Shown: in pieces, positions 34,439 through 42,241 of the stretch
How positions within the stretch are numbered: position 1 is the first letter of the stretch
Layout: each line of letters begins with the position of its first letter
Made by a program: the position numbers and the translations under genes
Assembly: GCA_021811185.1 (NCBI GenBank)
Contig: JAJZPL010000018.1
Span: 1 to 63,602, forward strand
Direction: 5' to 3'
Length of the DNA stretch: 63,602 bases
Source of the DNA: a bacterium
Lineage (GTDB): Bacteria > Elusimicrobiota > Elusimicrobia > Elusimicrobiales > UBA9959
Notes under the pieces: generated by a model
What the model was told of the DNA's origin: nothing
The model's database searches: none
The model's input: the letters and a program-made list of their open reading frames with translations, nothing else

Positions 34439-34467
34439 TTGACAACGGGCGGGTATTTTAATGTAAT
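34439..34467 (+). promoter_or_regulatory. Strong sigma-70-type promoter of the ferritin-like gene
   Basis: Perfect TTGACA, a 17-base spacer, and TGTAAT. The leader of about 25 bases carries AAAGGGGG. Confidence 0.8.
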
Positions 34468-34498
34468 CGCCTCAAAGGGAAAGATAAAAGGGGGACAT

Positions 34499-35011
34499 AT
34501 GAACGTATTCGATTTCGCCATGAAGATGGAACTGGACGGCAAGGGCTTTTACAATAAACTGGCCCGGGGGACGGAACTCGCCGGCCTGCGGGACATTTTC
34601 CTGCGGCTGGCCGCGGACGAGCAGAAGCACTACGAGGTCTTTCTTGCGCTGAAAACCCAGGCCCTGCCAAAGACCATGCAGGACACCCCCGCCCTTGAGC
34701 AGGCAAAAAACGTCTTCGAAGACCTTCTCGCCCGGAAGGACAGCCTCGGCCCCGTCAAAGGCGACCTGGAGGGCTACGCCCGCGCCATAAAAACGGAGGA
34801 GGACAGTTTCAAACTCTACGAGGGGGCGGTTGGGAAGGAGACCGACCCGGCCGTCAGGGAACTTCTGCTGCGCATCGCCGGCGAGGAGCACAAGCACTTC
34901 GAGATCCTCCACAACATCTACGACTTCGTCAACGCCCCCAGCCAGTACCTCGCCTGGGGCGAGTTCAGCAACCTGGCCGGGTTCCACCAGTTCGGCCGCG
35001 ACGTGGATTGA
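34499..35011 (+). CDS. Ferritin-like (rubrerythrin-type) diiron protein
   Basis: 170 residues, a four-helix bundle with two ExxH-type pairs: LAADEQKHYEVFL (about 38-50) and IAGEEHKHFEIL (about 126-138). Further acidic ligands lie at ELDGKGFYNKLA and KTEEDSFKLYEGA. There is no C-terminal rubredoxin domain, so it is a sulerythrin/YciE-like form that probably handles peroxide or iron. The consensus promoter suggests high expression. Confidence 0.85.
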   Translation: MNVFDFAMKMELDGKGFYNKLARGTELAGLRDIFLRLAADEQKHYEVFLALKTQALPKTMQDTPALEQAKNVFEDLLARKDSLGPVKGDLEGYARAIKTEEDSFKLYEGAVGKETDPAVRELLLRIAGEEHKHFEILHNIYDFVNAPSQYLAWGEFSNLAGFHQFGRDVD

Positions 35012-35050
35012 CCGACGGGCTTCCCCGGCGGTTCCGCAGCGTCCCTTGCT
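35010..35050 (-). repeat. Decayed hairpin joined to a B-tail
   Basis: The right arm (GGGCTTCCCCGGCGGTT) is intact, the left arm is changed and overlaps the ferritin stop codon. CAGCGTCCCTTGC, a B-tail core, follows. Confidence 0.5.
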
Positions 35051-35055
35051 CCCGC

Positions 35056-35784
35056 TTATTTTCCCTTCTTCACCGCGGCCGGCCTGGCGGGGACGGAGAG
35101 GTTCGCCTCCTCCTTGCGAGCCATGGCCGCCCTGTCGACCAGCCAGTCCAGGACCTTCAGCGTGCCGGCGAACAAGTCTGGCTCCGCCTGGTTTGCCCGG
35201 TCGGCGCCGGCTATCAGCGGCGAGGCCTCAAAACGCCCGTCGACCGCTGCCAGCGGCACGCCAGCAACCTTGAAGAAGCCCTGCAAAAACGACGCCCGTT
35301 TGATCTTTGTCTGGACGCCAAATGATCTGAACAAGTCCAGGAACTCCTTACGGCCGACGCCCTGCCTGACCACAAAATCGGTTATCCTGCTTTCCGTGTC
35401 CAGGACTTGGTGTTCTACGTGAAGAGCGTCGAAGACCTTATTGTGCACCTCGGCCTTGCCCAGCAGTTCCAGCGTGTAATACAACCGCTGCATCAGTTCG
35501 TCCGACTGCCGGAACGCTACCGGCACGCGCGTGAATTGTATATCGCTCCCGCGCGCTTTAACCCACGCGGCCAGGTACGGATCGAACGCGCTGCAGAGCG
35601 GGCTGCCATAACTAAAAAATTCTACGACCTCTATTTTCAGGCCGGGCACGGTCGGCATCGCCTCCGCCAGCGTCCGGTAATCCACGCCGTCGACCGGGCT
35701 GGTGCTCGACGCCCCGGCGGTGGCCGCGCCCAGGCTCAGACTCAACGCCGCCAAAGCTGTTTTGATCAAACGCATAGTATTCAT
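35056..35784 (-). CDS. DsbA-like protein lacking the nucleophilic cysteine
   Basis: 242 residues with a signal peptide and a DsbA thioredoxin fold close to beta/gammaproteobacterial DsbA: VEFFSYGSPLCSAFDPYLAAWVKA, VPVAFRQSDELMQRLYYTLELLG, and the cis-Pro loop VAGVPLAAVDGRFEASP. The active site is S61-P-L-C64 instead of CPHC, so the nucleophilic cysteine is a serine while the resolving one remains. It cannot be a normal oxidase. It may have another role or be decaying. The proteobacterial look hints at transfer. Confidence 0.85.
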   Translation of the reverse strand: MNTMRLIKTALAALSLSLGAATAGASSTSPVDGVDYRTLAEAMPTVPGLKIEVVEFFSYGSPLCSAFDPYLAAWVKARGSDIQFTRVPVAFRQSDELMQRLYYTLELLGKAEVHNKVFDALHVEHQVLDTESRITDFVVRQGVGRKEFLDLFRSFGVQTKIKRASFLQGFFKVAGVPLAAVDGRFEASPLIAGADRANQAEPDLFAGTLKVLDWLVDRAAMARKEEANLSVPARPAAVKKGK

Positions 35785-35804
35785 TCCCTTATAGCTTCAC
35801 CGTC

Positions 35805-36659
35805 TTAAAGCCCCGCCGGGACCGCCAAGTGGCGGGCGGCGCAGAAGGCGCGCAGGTCCGCGGGCAGCGGCACGGAGAACACGCGCTCCAGCCCCGCTTT
35901 CCGCATATCTATTTCGGCGCAATGCAGCGCCTGCCGCGGCAGCAGGAGCTTTTCCGCCAGGGCCGGCGTCCAGCCGTCGTCGAGGAAATCGAGGTAGCAG
36001 CGGGCGTCCGGCCCGTAGATCTTGTCCCCCGCCAGGTAGTGCCCCAGCCATTGCGCGTGCGCCCGGATCTGGTGCATGCGGCCGGTGCCGGTGACCACGC
36101 GCGCCAGCGTAAAGCCGCCGCCGCTGGCCAGCGGGGTAAAATGCGTCACCGCGGCTTTACCGTCGGGTCTTACGCCCGCTTTGGCGTACACCGGGCTGCT
36201 CTCGTCCAGGCCCAGCGGCTGGTCCACAGTCACCGGGCCGGGAAATTCTCCCGTCATTATGGCCAGGTAGGTTTTCCCCACCAGCCGCCGCTGCATTGCG
36301 GTCTGCAGGCGGCTCGCCACGGCGGGGGTCTTGGCGAACACCACCACCCCGCTGGTCTCGCGGTCGAGCCGGAACACCAGGTGGGCCGCCGCCAGGCCGA
36401 AGCGCTCGCGCACCGCGCCCGCCAGGCTCGACCAGGGCCCGTCCTTGGACGGGTGGCAGATCAGGTCGCCCGGCTTGTTTATCACTATGACCTGGTCGTC
36501 GTGATGGACTATCCAGCTGTCCAGTTCCGCCGGGGCTATCTGCCCCACGTTCACCAGCCTGGGCCGGCGCGGCCAGGGGCAGGCCAGCCGCGGGTTGAAA
36601 GCCGGCCTTTCGTCCCCGTGCGTATAATCCGCCAGCCTGGTATTAATAGTTATTGTCAT
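35805..36659 (-). CDS. RluA-family pseudouridine synthase
   Basis: 284 residues. The catalytic Asp is in VFRLDRETSGVVVF near 97-110; VINKPGDLICHPSKDG and GRMHQIRAHAQWLGHYLAGDKIYG are the other family motifs. An N-terminal segment of about 45 residues precedes the catalytic domain. RNA target unknown. A second, broken copy lies at 41432-42116. There is no ribosome-binding site near the ATG, but TGC-TATACT lies 40 bases upstream. Confidence 0.9.
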   Translation of the reverse strand: MTITINTRLADYTHGDERPAFNPRLACPWPRRPRLVNVGQIAPAELDSWIVHHDDQVIVINKPGDLICHPSKDGPWSSLAGAVRERFGLAAAHLVFRLDRETSGVVVFAKTPAVASRLQTAMQRRLVGKTYLAIMTGEFPGPVTVDQPLGLDESSPVYAKAGVRPDGKAAVTHFTPLASGGGFTLARVVTGTGRMHQIRAHAQWLGHYLAGDKIYGPDARCYLDFLDDGWTPALAEKLLLPRQALHCAEIDMRKAGLERVFSVPLPADLRAFCAARHLAVPAGL

Positions 36660-36698
36660 TAAAATAAAAATTTGGGAAGCCTCGCGCCGCCCTTTCAA

Positions 36699-36707
36699 GT
36701 ATAGCAA
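36699..36707 (-). promoter_or_regulatory. Extended -10 box of the RluA-family gene
   Basis: The minus strand reads TGC-TATACT. The broken copy keeps the same box at 42153. Confidence 0.6.
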
Positions 36708-36747
36708 ACGCCCCGGCCGCTTACTGGCGGCGCGCTTTTTGCCCCGC

Positions 36748-36800
36748 AAAACAAAACCGCCGGGCTGCCCCGGCGGTTCGCTGAATTTCAAGACCTGGCC
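36748..36800 (-). terminator. Recurrent hairpin with A-tail, terminator of ndk
   Basis: Full stem with CTGC loop, AAAACAAAA flank. To its right is TGAATTTCAAGACCTGG, an A-tail, running to the ndk stop. Confidence 0.8.
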
Positions 36801-36801
36801 C

Positions 36802-37347
36802 CTATTTATATTCCTCGGGCCAGGGGGCGGTGCGGGTCTTGGGGCCGCCGGGTTCCGCCCAGGCCTTGCGGGTGCCGGACGCCTTGGTGGGGAACAGGTC
36901 CACGGTAAGTTCTTCCGGCCAGAACCACAGCTTGATCTCGCGCTCGCCCTCTATGGGGTCGGACGAGACGTGCACCACGTTCTCGAAGATGCCCTTGGTG
37001 GTCACGCGGCCCAGGCTGCCGCGGATTGTGTGGTAATCGGCCTCTTCGGGGTTCGTCGCGCCGGCTATGGCGCGGGCTTTCCTCACCGCGTTCTCGCCTA
37101 CAAAGGCGAAGGCCAGCACGTTGTCCTGGTGGTTGTCGAACTCCCCCATGATGAAGCGGATAAGTTCCTCGTAAAAGGGCTTCTCCTTAAGGTGATGGTA
37201 ATGCGCCTCGGCCAGTTCCCTGGTTACCTTGGTCAGGCGCGCGGCCACCATGCGCAGGCCGGTGGCCTCGAATCGCGTCAGCACATTGCCAGCCAGCCCC
37301 TTCACCATCCCGTCGGGCTTAACAATTACCAGTATAGCTTCTTCCAT
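36802..37347 (-). CDS. ndk: Nucleoside diphosphate kinase
   Basis: 181 residues. It balances NTP pools by phosphate transfer through His126 (ENVVHVSSD). LVIVKPDGMVKGL at the start and ATNPEEADYHTIRGSLG are diagnostic. It is about 35-40 residues longer than the usual 140-150, owing to a stretch before the active site and a tail (WFWPEELTVDLFPTKASG...), as in some non-proteobacterial forms. GGGAG precedes the ATG and a TATAAT box lies upstream. Confidence 0.95.
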   Translation of the reverse strand: MEEAILVIVKPDGMVKGLAGNVLTRFEATGLRMVAARLTKVTRELAEAHYHHLKEKPFYEELIRFIMGEFDNHQDNVLAFAFVGENAVRKARAIAGATNPEEADYHTIRGSLGRVTTKGIFENVVHVSSDPIEGEREIKLWFWPEELTVDLFPTKASGTRKAWAEPGGPKTRTAPWPEEYK

Positions 37348-37377
37348 TTATTATCTCCCTGGAAAACGAGTGAGTCA

Positions 37378-37383
37378 ATTATA
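37378..37383 (-). promoter_or_regulatory. -10 box of ndk
   Basis: TATAAT on the minus strand, 30 bases before the start at 37347. No good -35. Confidence 0.55.
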
Positions 37384-37417
37384 TAAAACTTGCGCCGTAG
37401 CGCCGTCCCGGCAGCTG

Positions 37418-37732
37418 TTAAGGTGCGCGTTTTCCGGTGGCGGGCTTTTCGAAATATTTGGCGATATCTATGCCCTCGCCCAGGGCTATCCGGTAGGAAA
37501 CCCTCCTAAGGAAGCTGCCCAGCACCGCCAGCCCGCCCAGCGCCAGGATGGCCACCGCATAGCCTATGCCCGTCCTGCCGAACCTGAAGAAGACCGCCAC
37601 CGGCCACACAATAAGGATAAGGCAGATCCCCAGCACCCCGGCCGAATAAAGCCAGACGCCTGCCTGCCAGAGCCGCCGCCCCCGCGACCCCCGCCGCACC
37701 ATCTCCTCGTAAAGCGCATGATCAGGCTGCAT
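37418..37732 (-). CDS. Small membrane protein with two segments
   Basis: 104 residues. A charged head (MQPDHALYEEMVRRGSRGRRLW) leads into two membrane segments (about 24-48 and 55-72) and a basic tail. GGAG nine bases before the ATG sets the start. A decayed copy of its first codons and promoter lies at 39966-40046. Unknown function. Confidence 0.6.
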   Translation of the reverse strand: MQPDHALYEEMVRRGSRGRRLWQAGVWLYSAGVLGICLILIVWPVAVFFRFGRTGIGYAVAILALGGLAVLGSFLRRVSYRIALGEGIDIAKYFEKPATGKRAP

Positions 37733-37754
37733 ATGTCTCCAGGCTCCCCACCAC

Positions 37755-37791
37755 ATTCTACCAAAACAAAACCGCCGGTCTTCCGCGGCGG
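37755..37791 (-). repeat. Module: TGG-TAGAAT box with recurrent hairpin, divergent gap
   Basis: TGG-TAGAAT (37755-37763, minus strand) faces the gene at 37732. The hairpin behind it (loop variant TCTTCC) lies between two divergent genes, so it has no transcript to end. Confidence 0.65.
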
Positions 37792-37857
37792 CCCCGCGCA
37801 GCTTGTCAAAGAAAGGCCGCGGCATCATCAGCGCCTCTCCATGTTAAAGATCAAACA

Positions 37858-37886
37858 TTGAATTTGCTCCGGCCGGGAGGTATACT
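37858..37886 (+). promoter_or_regulatory. Leaderless promoter of the 37893 gene
   Basis: TTGAAT, a 17-base spacer, TATACT, then six bases and the GTG start. The -10 is preceded by GGGAGG, which lies upstream of the predicted transcription start and so cannot act as a ribosome site. Confidence 0.65.
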
Positions 37887-37892
37887 CTAGCC

Positions 37893-39386
37893 GTGCAAAC
37901 CCGTAAAATATCTGCCGGCGTGTTGGCTGCGGCCATGGCGTTATGCGCCACACCGGCGGCGCTATGCGCGGCGGACCGAGGGACTGCCGCCGCGGCCGCA
38001 GCTCCCCCCGGTTCTCCGGAAAACATACAGATAGAACCTCCGGCCATCCTGATCAGGGGGCTTCTGCAGCCCGCGGACGGCATAATAAGCAAGGGGCTTA
38101 CGCATATCAGCGGTCCGCAGCAGGGCAGAAAGCCCGAGCTGTCCCTGGTTTCCGCGCAGTATGACGCGGCGTTCCCGGAACAGATATCCTATACCTTTTA
38201 CAGCATGGTTTTCGACGCCCGCGGCTATAAGCCCGGCACTGCTTTCTACTGGATAAAGCTGAAGTCTTCCGGCGTTCCGGTTAATCCCCTGCAGCCCTTT
38301 TCGCCCATCAGGTACCACGAGGGCCTGACCTATAACAAGGACATCCTGCCCATAACGGGGGATTTCAAAGACCTCGACGAGATCGTCCGGGGTCTGCAAA
38401 GCCGTTTCAGCGCCGACCTGGGGCTTAGCCTCAGGCGGGAACTCTGCGCCCGGGGCCCGGTCCGGTTCAAACTTATGCCCCGCCTTACTCTTCTTCACAG
38501 GGCCAGCGGGCTTTCTTACGCCTGCGACCTGAGCCTTTACGCGGACTTTGAACATGTTGCCGGCGTACCGGACTGCGCCAACAAGGCCTGCAATACAGGC
38601 TCCAGGGTAAGCCTGGAGATAGACGCGCTCACCGGGAATTACCGGGCGCAGGATTACTGGGATGGCCTGGCCTACATCCAGTATGCCGCCGGGCTGAAAC
38701 CCGTTAAGCCCGGTAAAGATAAAAAGGCGGAAGCCGCCGCGCAGCTAAAGAGGGCCTTTTCGATGTTCGATACCCTGTTCGCCCCCGGAGGCGACCCCGC
38801 CTACGGTTACTCGCATGAACTGCTGCAGGATAACCTGAGCGAGAATAAGGCCCACTACGGGAAATCTACCCAAAGCGATAAGGCCGAGTCCAGGCGCATT
38901 GCCGAGAAACTAGCGAGAGAACAGGCCGATTTCGTGCGCCTCGCCCGGGCAATGGCAAAGGAAAGGCTCAAGTCCGTACAAACCGCGCTCAAGCTGGATC
39001 CGCAGCTGGCTATGGCGCATGCCGCGCTGGGCCTCCTGCTTACCAAGGACTGCGCTCAAAAAATACCGTCGGTCTCCGGGAACTGCGAAAAAGGCGTCCG
39101 CTCCCTTCTGAAGGCCAGGGAACTGGCGCCTGAATTGGCTTTTCCAGCTTATGTGCTGGCTAACCGCCTGGGTCTTGCCGAATTCCCGAAAGGGCTCAAG
39201 GCCGGGCTGAAAACAACTTCGGCTGAGCTATGCGGTAAGTTCAAAGGTTCGGCTCCCGCCTGGGACTGGGCCTTTTCCCAGTCCTGCGGCGGCAAGGAAA
39301 GCCAGGCGCAGGCCGCCCCCGTGCTCAGGCCCGGCGAAATTTTACTCCGCTACCTGGACCTGGAACTTCCCGGCGTGCCGCGCTGA
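37893..39386 (+). CDS. Secreted protein with TPR-like helices, 497 residues
   Basis: GTG start. A signal peptide (AAAMALCATPAALCA) is followed by a beta-rich domain (45-250) with several cysteines and then a helical region with TPR character (about 330-420: SVQTALKLDPQLAMAHAALGLLL, SLLKARELAPELAFPAYVLA). No known family. It is complete, ending shortly before a hairpin. Confidence 0.65.
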   Translation: MQTRKISAGVLAAAMALCATPAALCAADRGTAAAAAAPPGSPENIQIEPPAILIRGLLQPADGIISKGLTHISGPQQGRKPELSLVSAQYDAAFPEQISYTFYSMVFDARGYKPGTAFYWIKLKSSGVPVNPLQPFSPIRYHEGLTYNKDILPITGDFKDLDEIVRGLQSRFSADLGLSLRRELCARGPVRFKLMPRLTLLHRASGLSYACDLSLYADFEHVAGVPDCANKACNTGSRVSLEIDALTGNYRAQDYWDGLAYIQYAAGLKPVKPGKDKKAEAAAQLKRAFSMFDTLFAPGGDPAYGYSHELLQDNLSENKAHYGKSTQSDKAESRRIAEKLAREQADFVRLARAMAKERLKSVQTALKLDPQLAMAHAALGLLLTKDCAQKIPSVSGNCEKGVRSLLKARELAPELAFPAYVLANRLGLAEFPKGLKAGLKTTSAELCGKFKGSAPAWDWAFSQSCGGKESQAQAAPVLRPGEILLRYLDLELPGVPR

Positions 39387-39423
39387 AGCAGCCGCGTAAT
39401 TTTCAGGCAAATATATAGTCCCG

Positions 39424-39490
39424 AAAAAAAACGCCGGGCTTCCCCGGCGGTTCCGTTCTTCAAAAGTCAGGAAGATAGTAAGCAGCGTCC
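39424..39490 (-). terminator. Recurrent hairpin with B-tail
   Basis: Hairpin 39424-39452 with an A8 flank, then CTTCAAAAGTCAGGAAG and ATAGTAAGCAGCGTCCCC, a full B-tail, ending at the stop of the 39492 gene. Confidence 0.75.
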
Positions 39491-39491
39491 C

Positions 39492-39944
39492 CTATGTCCG
39501 TTCAGGAGGCTTGGGGGCGGCAAAGGCGTGGCGGCTGAGCAGCCACAACCAGTAAATGAAGCCGGCGTAAAGCAGGATGGAGAGCGGGATATAGTAATTA
39601 TCGATGAACCGCGGCATGGGGATGTTTTTGGCGAAAGGCAGGGAGCCGAGAACGATGGGGAAACCCGCCAGCGGGTCCAGGAACCACCAGGACATCCCGA
39701 AGAATTCCTGCGCGTCCCGTTTGCTGAAATCCATGGTCAGGAGCATATAGGTCATAGCCGCCCGGTGCGCCGCCAGCACAAGAACGGCGTACCAGAACGC
39801 AAACTGTATTTTCAGCCTCTTGCGTCCGTCCTCCTTCTCCAGCCCCGTCCTGTTCCCGACGATATAGCTCACGGCCCAGTACAACCCGCCCGCGCCGAAC
39901 GAGAGCACCCCAAAAAAGGTAAAAGCGGTCATAGAAATCCCCAA
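39492..39944 (-). CDS. Polytopic membrane protein, unknown
   Basis: 150 residues with about four membrane segments (8-28, 45-68, 85-102, 115-135). The motif WWFLDPLAGFPIVLGSLPFA lies in the third. No family recognised. A decayed gene start lies just upstream of it. Confidence 0.6.
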   Translation of the reverse strand: MGISMTAFTFFGVLSFGAGGLYWAVSYIVGNRTGLEKEDGRKRLKIQFAFWYAVLVLAAHRAAMTYMLLTMDFSKRDAQEFFGMSWWFLDPLAGFPIVLGSLPFAKNIPMPRFIDNYYIPLSILLYAGFIYWLWLLSRHAFAAPKPPERT

Positions 39945-39965
39945 GTCTTATAAAAACGGTTCACC

Positions 39966-40046
39966 TGCGCCCCCGCCGCACAAGCTCCCCGTAAAGCGCC
40001 CGATCAGGCCGCACAGATATCCAGGTTCTCCACCACCATTCTACCA
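39966..40046 (-). pseudogene. 5' stub of a duplicate of the 37418 gene
   Basis: Compared with 37681-37760, the text matches almost base for base with scattered changes: the codons for the RRG...YEE segment, GATCAGGC, the CCAGG and CACCA stretches, then ATTCTACCAAAAC. The rest of the gene is gone. Only the start region, promoter box (40038-40046) and hairpin remain. Confidence 0.6.
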
Positions 40047-40073
40047 AAACAAGCCCGCCGGGATAACCCGGCG
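40038..40073 (-). repeat. Module: TGG-TAGAAT box with decayed hairpin
   Basis: The box faces the 39966 stub. The hairpin keeps a CGCCGGG/CCCGGCG stem with an ATAA loop. Confidence 0.6.
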
Positions 40074-40106
40074 CCAAAGAACTATAAGCCTACGTTCATG
40101 AAAACA

Positions 40107-40135
40107 GAGAGCCCGGGGCTGGCCCCGGGCTCTTA
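40107..40135 (-). terminator. Strong palindrome 3' of the cysteine-rich gene
   Basis: AGAGCCCGGGGC and its complement, 12-bp stem; on the minus strand CTGTTTTC follows. It is unrelated to the recurrent hairpin. Confidence 0.8.
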
Positions 40136-40170
40136 AGCGCCTTACCGCTTGCGCGGCGGCTGACCGCAGC

Positions 40171-41229
40171 CTAACGGCAGCGGTATTTCCCGTCGCCTTC
40201 CTTGCGGCATTTCATCTTGCCGCCGCAGTTCCAGCTGCCCTTGCCGGCTTCGGCCTCGGTGCACAGGTCGCCGTTGTTGCCGCTGCCCACGCAGTTCCAC
40301 TGGTAGTTGCCGGTGTTCTGGCAGGTCAGCTTCCCGCCGCAGCTCTTGCTGCCGTTATGGTCGTCCACCTTGGCGCACAGGTCGTTCGGGTTGCCGCGGC
40401 CGACGCAGAAGTGACCGGTGCCGGTGTCGCGGCAGACCAGGCTCCCCTCGCACATAACGCTGCCGTGGCCGGCGTCAGCCTCCTCGCAGCGGTCGCCCTG
40501 CTTGCCCTTGCCCTTTTCCTGGCAGGTGTAGCGGAACTCCCCGAACTTTACCCGGCACACCAGGTCGCCGCCGCAGCTCTTGCTGCCGGCGTGGGCATCG
40601 TCGGCGGCGCAGTCGTCGCCCAGTTTACCGCGCCCCACGCAGCGGTAATCCGCGGGAGGGGTGGTGCTGGTGTTGCGGCAGACCAGGTTGCCTTCGCAGT
40701 CTATGCTGCCCTTGCCCGCGTCCGACTTCAGGCAGGATTCGCCCTGCTTCTTGCTCACGGGCGCGTAGCAGTGATATTCGTCCAGGTCGTTCTTTTTAGT
40801 CTCCGGGTTGTAGGCCTTGGTGTCGCTGGCGCGGCAGACCAGGTTCCCGCCGCAGCTCTTGCTGCCGGCATACGCGTCGGTTTCGGCGCAAAGGTCGTTG
40901 AGCAGGCCGCGCCCTACGCAGCGGTAGTCCTCCCAGGTCGGTTTTCCGCTAAGGAAGCTGCCGCTCTTGACGACGTTCCGGCAGGCCAGGTTCCCGGAGC
41001 AGTTGCTGCTGCCCTTGCCCGCGGTATCCTTGGGGCAGTCGTCGCCCTGCTCGCCCAGAAGGCAGGTATGCACCTGGGTTCTGCCGTCGGGCCCCATATG
41101 GGCCCTGCAAAGGCTCCCTCCGGGGCAATCCTTATCCGATTTGCAGGGGCCTTTGTCTATGCTCGCCGCCGCCACCGAGGAAAGAAGGCAGAGGCCCGCG
41201 GCCAGTGCCATAAGTTTGTTCGCTTTCAT
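40171..41229 (-). CDS. Secreted cysteine-rich tandem-repeat protein
   Basis: 352 residues. A signal peptide is followed by a short Cys motif (CKSDKDCPGGSLC) and seven modules of about 38-50 residues, each with four cysteines: GDxC, about ten residues, then C.G.LxCR, then YxCVGRG. Odd modules carry AGKGS or AGHGS before the second cysteine; even modules carry AGSKSCGG or NGSKSCGG. The real unit may therefore be a pair of about 80 residues. It probably forms a disulphide-bonded rod on the surface. AAGGAG precedes the ATG. Confidence 0.75.
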   Translation of the reverse strand: MKANKLMALAAGLCLLSSVAAASIDKGPCKSDKDCPGGSLCRAHMGPDGRTQVHTCLLGEQGDDCPKDTAGKGSSNCSGNLACRNVVKSGSFLSGKPTWEDYRCVGRGLLNDLCAETDAYAGSKSCGGNLVCRASDTKAYNPETKKNDLDEYHCYAPVSKKQGESCLKSDAGKGSIDCEGNLVCRNTSTTPPADYRCVGRGKLGDDCAADDAHAGSKSCGGDLVCRVKFGEFRYTCQEKGKGKQGDRCEEADAGHGSVMCEGSLVCRDTGTGHFCVGRGNPNDLCAKVDDHNGSKSCGGKLTCQNTGNYQWNCVGSGNNGDLCTEAEAGKGSWNCGGKMKCRKEGDGKYRCR

Positions 41230-41311
41230 CTAGTTATCTCCTTAAAGTTGCGGAATACCGTCTCAAGCCCGGAAGGGGAAACCGCGCAAAAATTCAGCCC
41301 CATCCGCTCTC

Positions 41312-41326
41312 AACTTATCATAAGTT
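41312..41326. promoter_or_regulatory. 15-bp palindrome upstream of the cysteine-rich gene
   Basis: AACTTAT-C-ATAAGTT, a perfect inverted repeat in an AT-rich patch 83 bases before the start at 41229. A TATGAT box overlaps it on the minus strand. Candidate operator. Confidence 0.45.
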
Positions 41327-41431
41327 TATAAAAAATAAAAACGGGAATGTTTTTTTATTTAAGGCTAATGAGAAAAATGCCCCAGTTCCCGGCAGAATCA
41401 GGCGATGGCCGCGCTTATATTTTGCCGCGGC

Positions 41432-42116
41432 TCAAAGCCCGGCGGGGACGGCCAGGCCGCGGGCGGCGCAGAAGGCGCGCAGGTCCGCGGGCAGCGGCAC
41501 GGAGAACACGCGCTCCAGCCCGGCTTTACGCATGTCTATTTCGGCGCAATGCAGCGCCTGCCGCGGCAGCAGGAGCTTTTCTTCCAGCGCGGGCGTCCAG
41601 CCGTCGTCGAGAAAATCCAGGTAGCAGCGGGCGTCCGGCCCGTAGATCTTGTCCCCCGCCAGGTAGTGGCCCAGCCACTGCGCGTGCGCGCGGATCTGGT
41701 GCATGCGGCCGGTCCCGGTGGTAACGCGCGCCAGCGTAAAGCCGCCGCTGCATGGCTGTCTGCAGGCGGCTCGCCACCGCGGGGGTCTTGGCGAACACCA
41801 CCACGCCGCTGGTCTCGCGGTCCAGCCGGAACGCCAGGTGCGCCGCGGCCAGGCCGAAGCGCTCGCGCACCGCGCCCGCCAGGCTCGACCAGGGCCCGTC
41901 CTTGGACGGGTGGCAGATCAGGTCGCCCGGCTTGTTTATCACTATAACCTGCTCGTCGTGGTGGATCACCCAGCTGTCCAGTTCCGCCGGGGCGATCTGC
42001 CCCACGTTCACCAGCCTCGGCCGGCGCGGCCAAGGGCAGGCCAGCCGCGGGTTGAACGCGGGCCGCTCGCCCCCGTTCGTATAATCCGCCAGCCTGGTCT
42101 TGGTAGTTTTTTCCAT
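41432..42116 (-). pseudogene. Broken second copy of the RluA-family gene
   Basis: Very close to 35805-36659, including promoter and the upstream hairpin with the same CTGC loop. The N-terminal half is intact through RLDRETSGVVVFAKTP to MQRR. Then about 170 bases are missing, which shifts the frame; the C-terminal part (MHQIRAHAQWLG to the end) continues in another frame. In the intact copy the lost segment is bounded by the direct repeat GCCGCCGCTG (36117 and 36284). Not functional as a full synthase. Confidence 0.9.
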
Positions 42117-42152
42117 TAAAATTAAAGAATAAAAAGTCTCCTCGCCTCTTTT

Positions 42153-42161
42153 AGTATAGCA
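42153..42161 (-). promoter_or_regulatory. Extended -10 box kept by the broken RluA copy
   Basis: TGC-TATACT on the minus strand, as at 36699. Confidence 0.5.
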
Positions 42162-42184
42162 AACGCCCGCTTCAGGGCCGTTGC

Positions 42185-42215
42185 AAAACAAAACCGCCGG
42201 GCTGCCCCGGCGGTT
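42185..42215 (-). terminator. Recurrent hairpin, terminator of the 42242 gene
   Basis: Full stem, CTGC loop, CAAAACAAAA flank. Confidence 0.85.
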
Positions 42216-42241
42216 CTGCGTCGCTTGTTGAAGCTTCTTGT

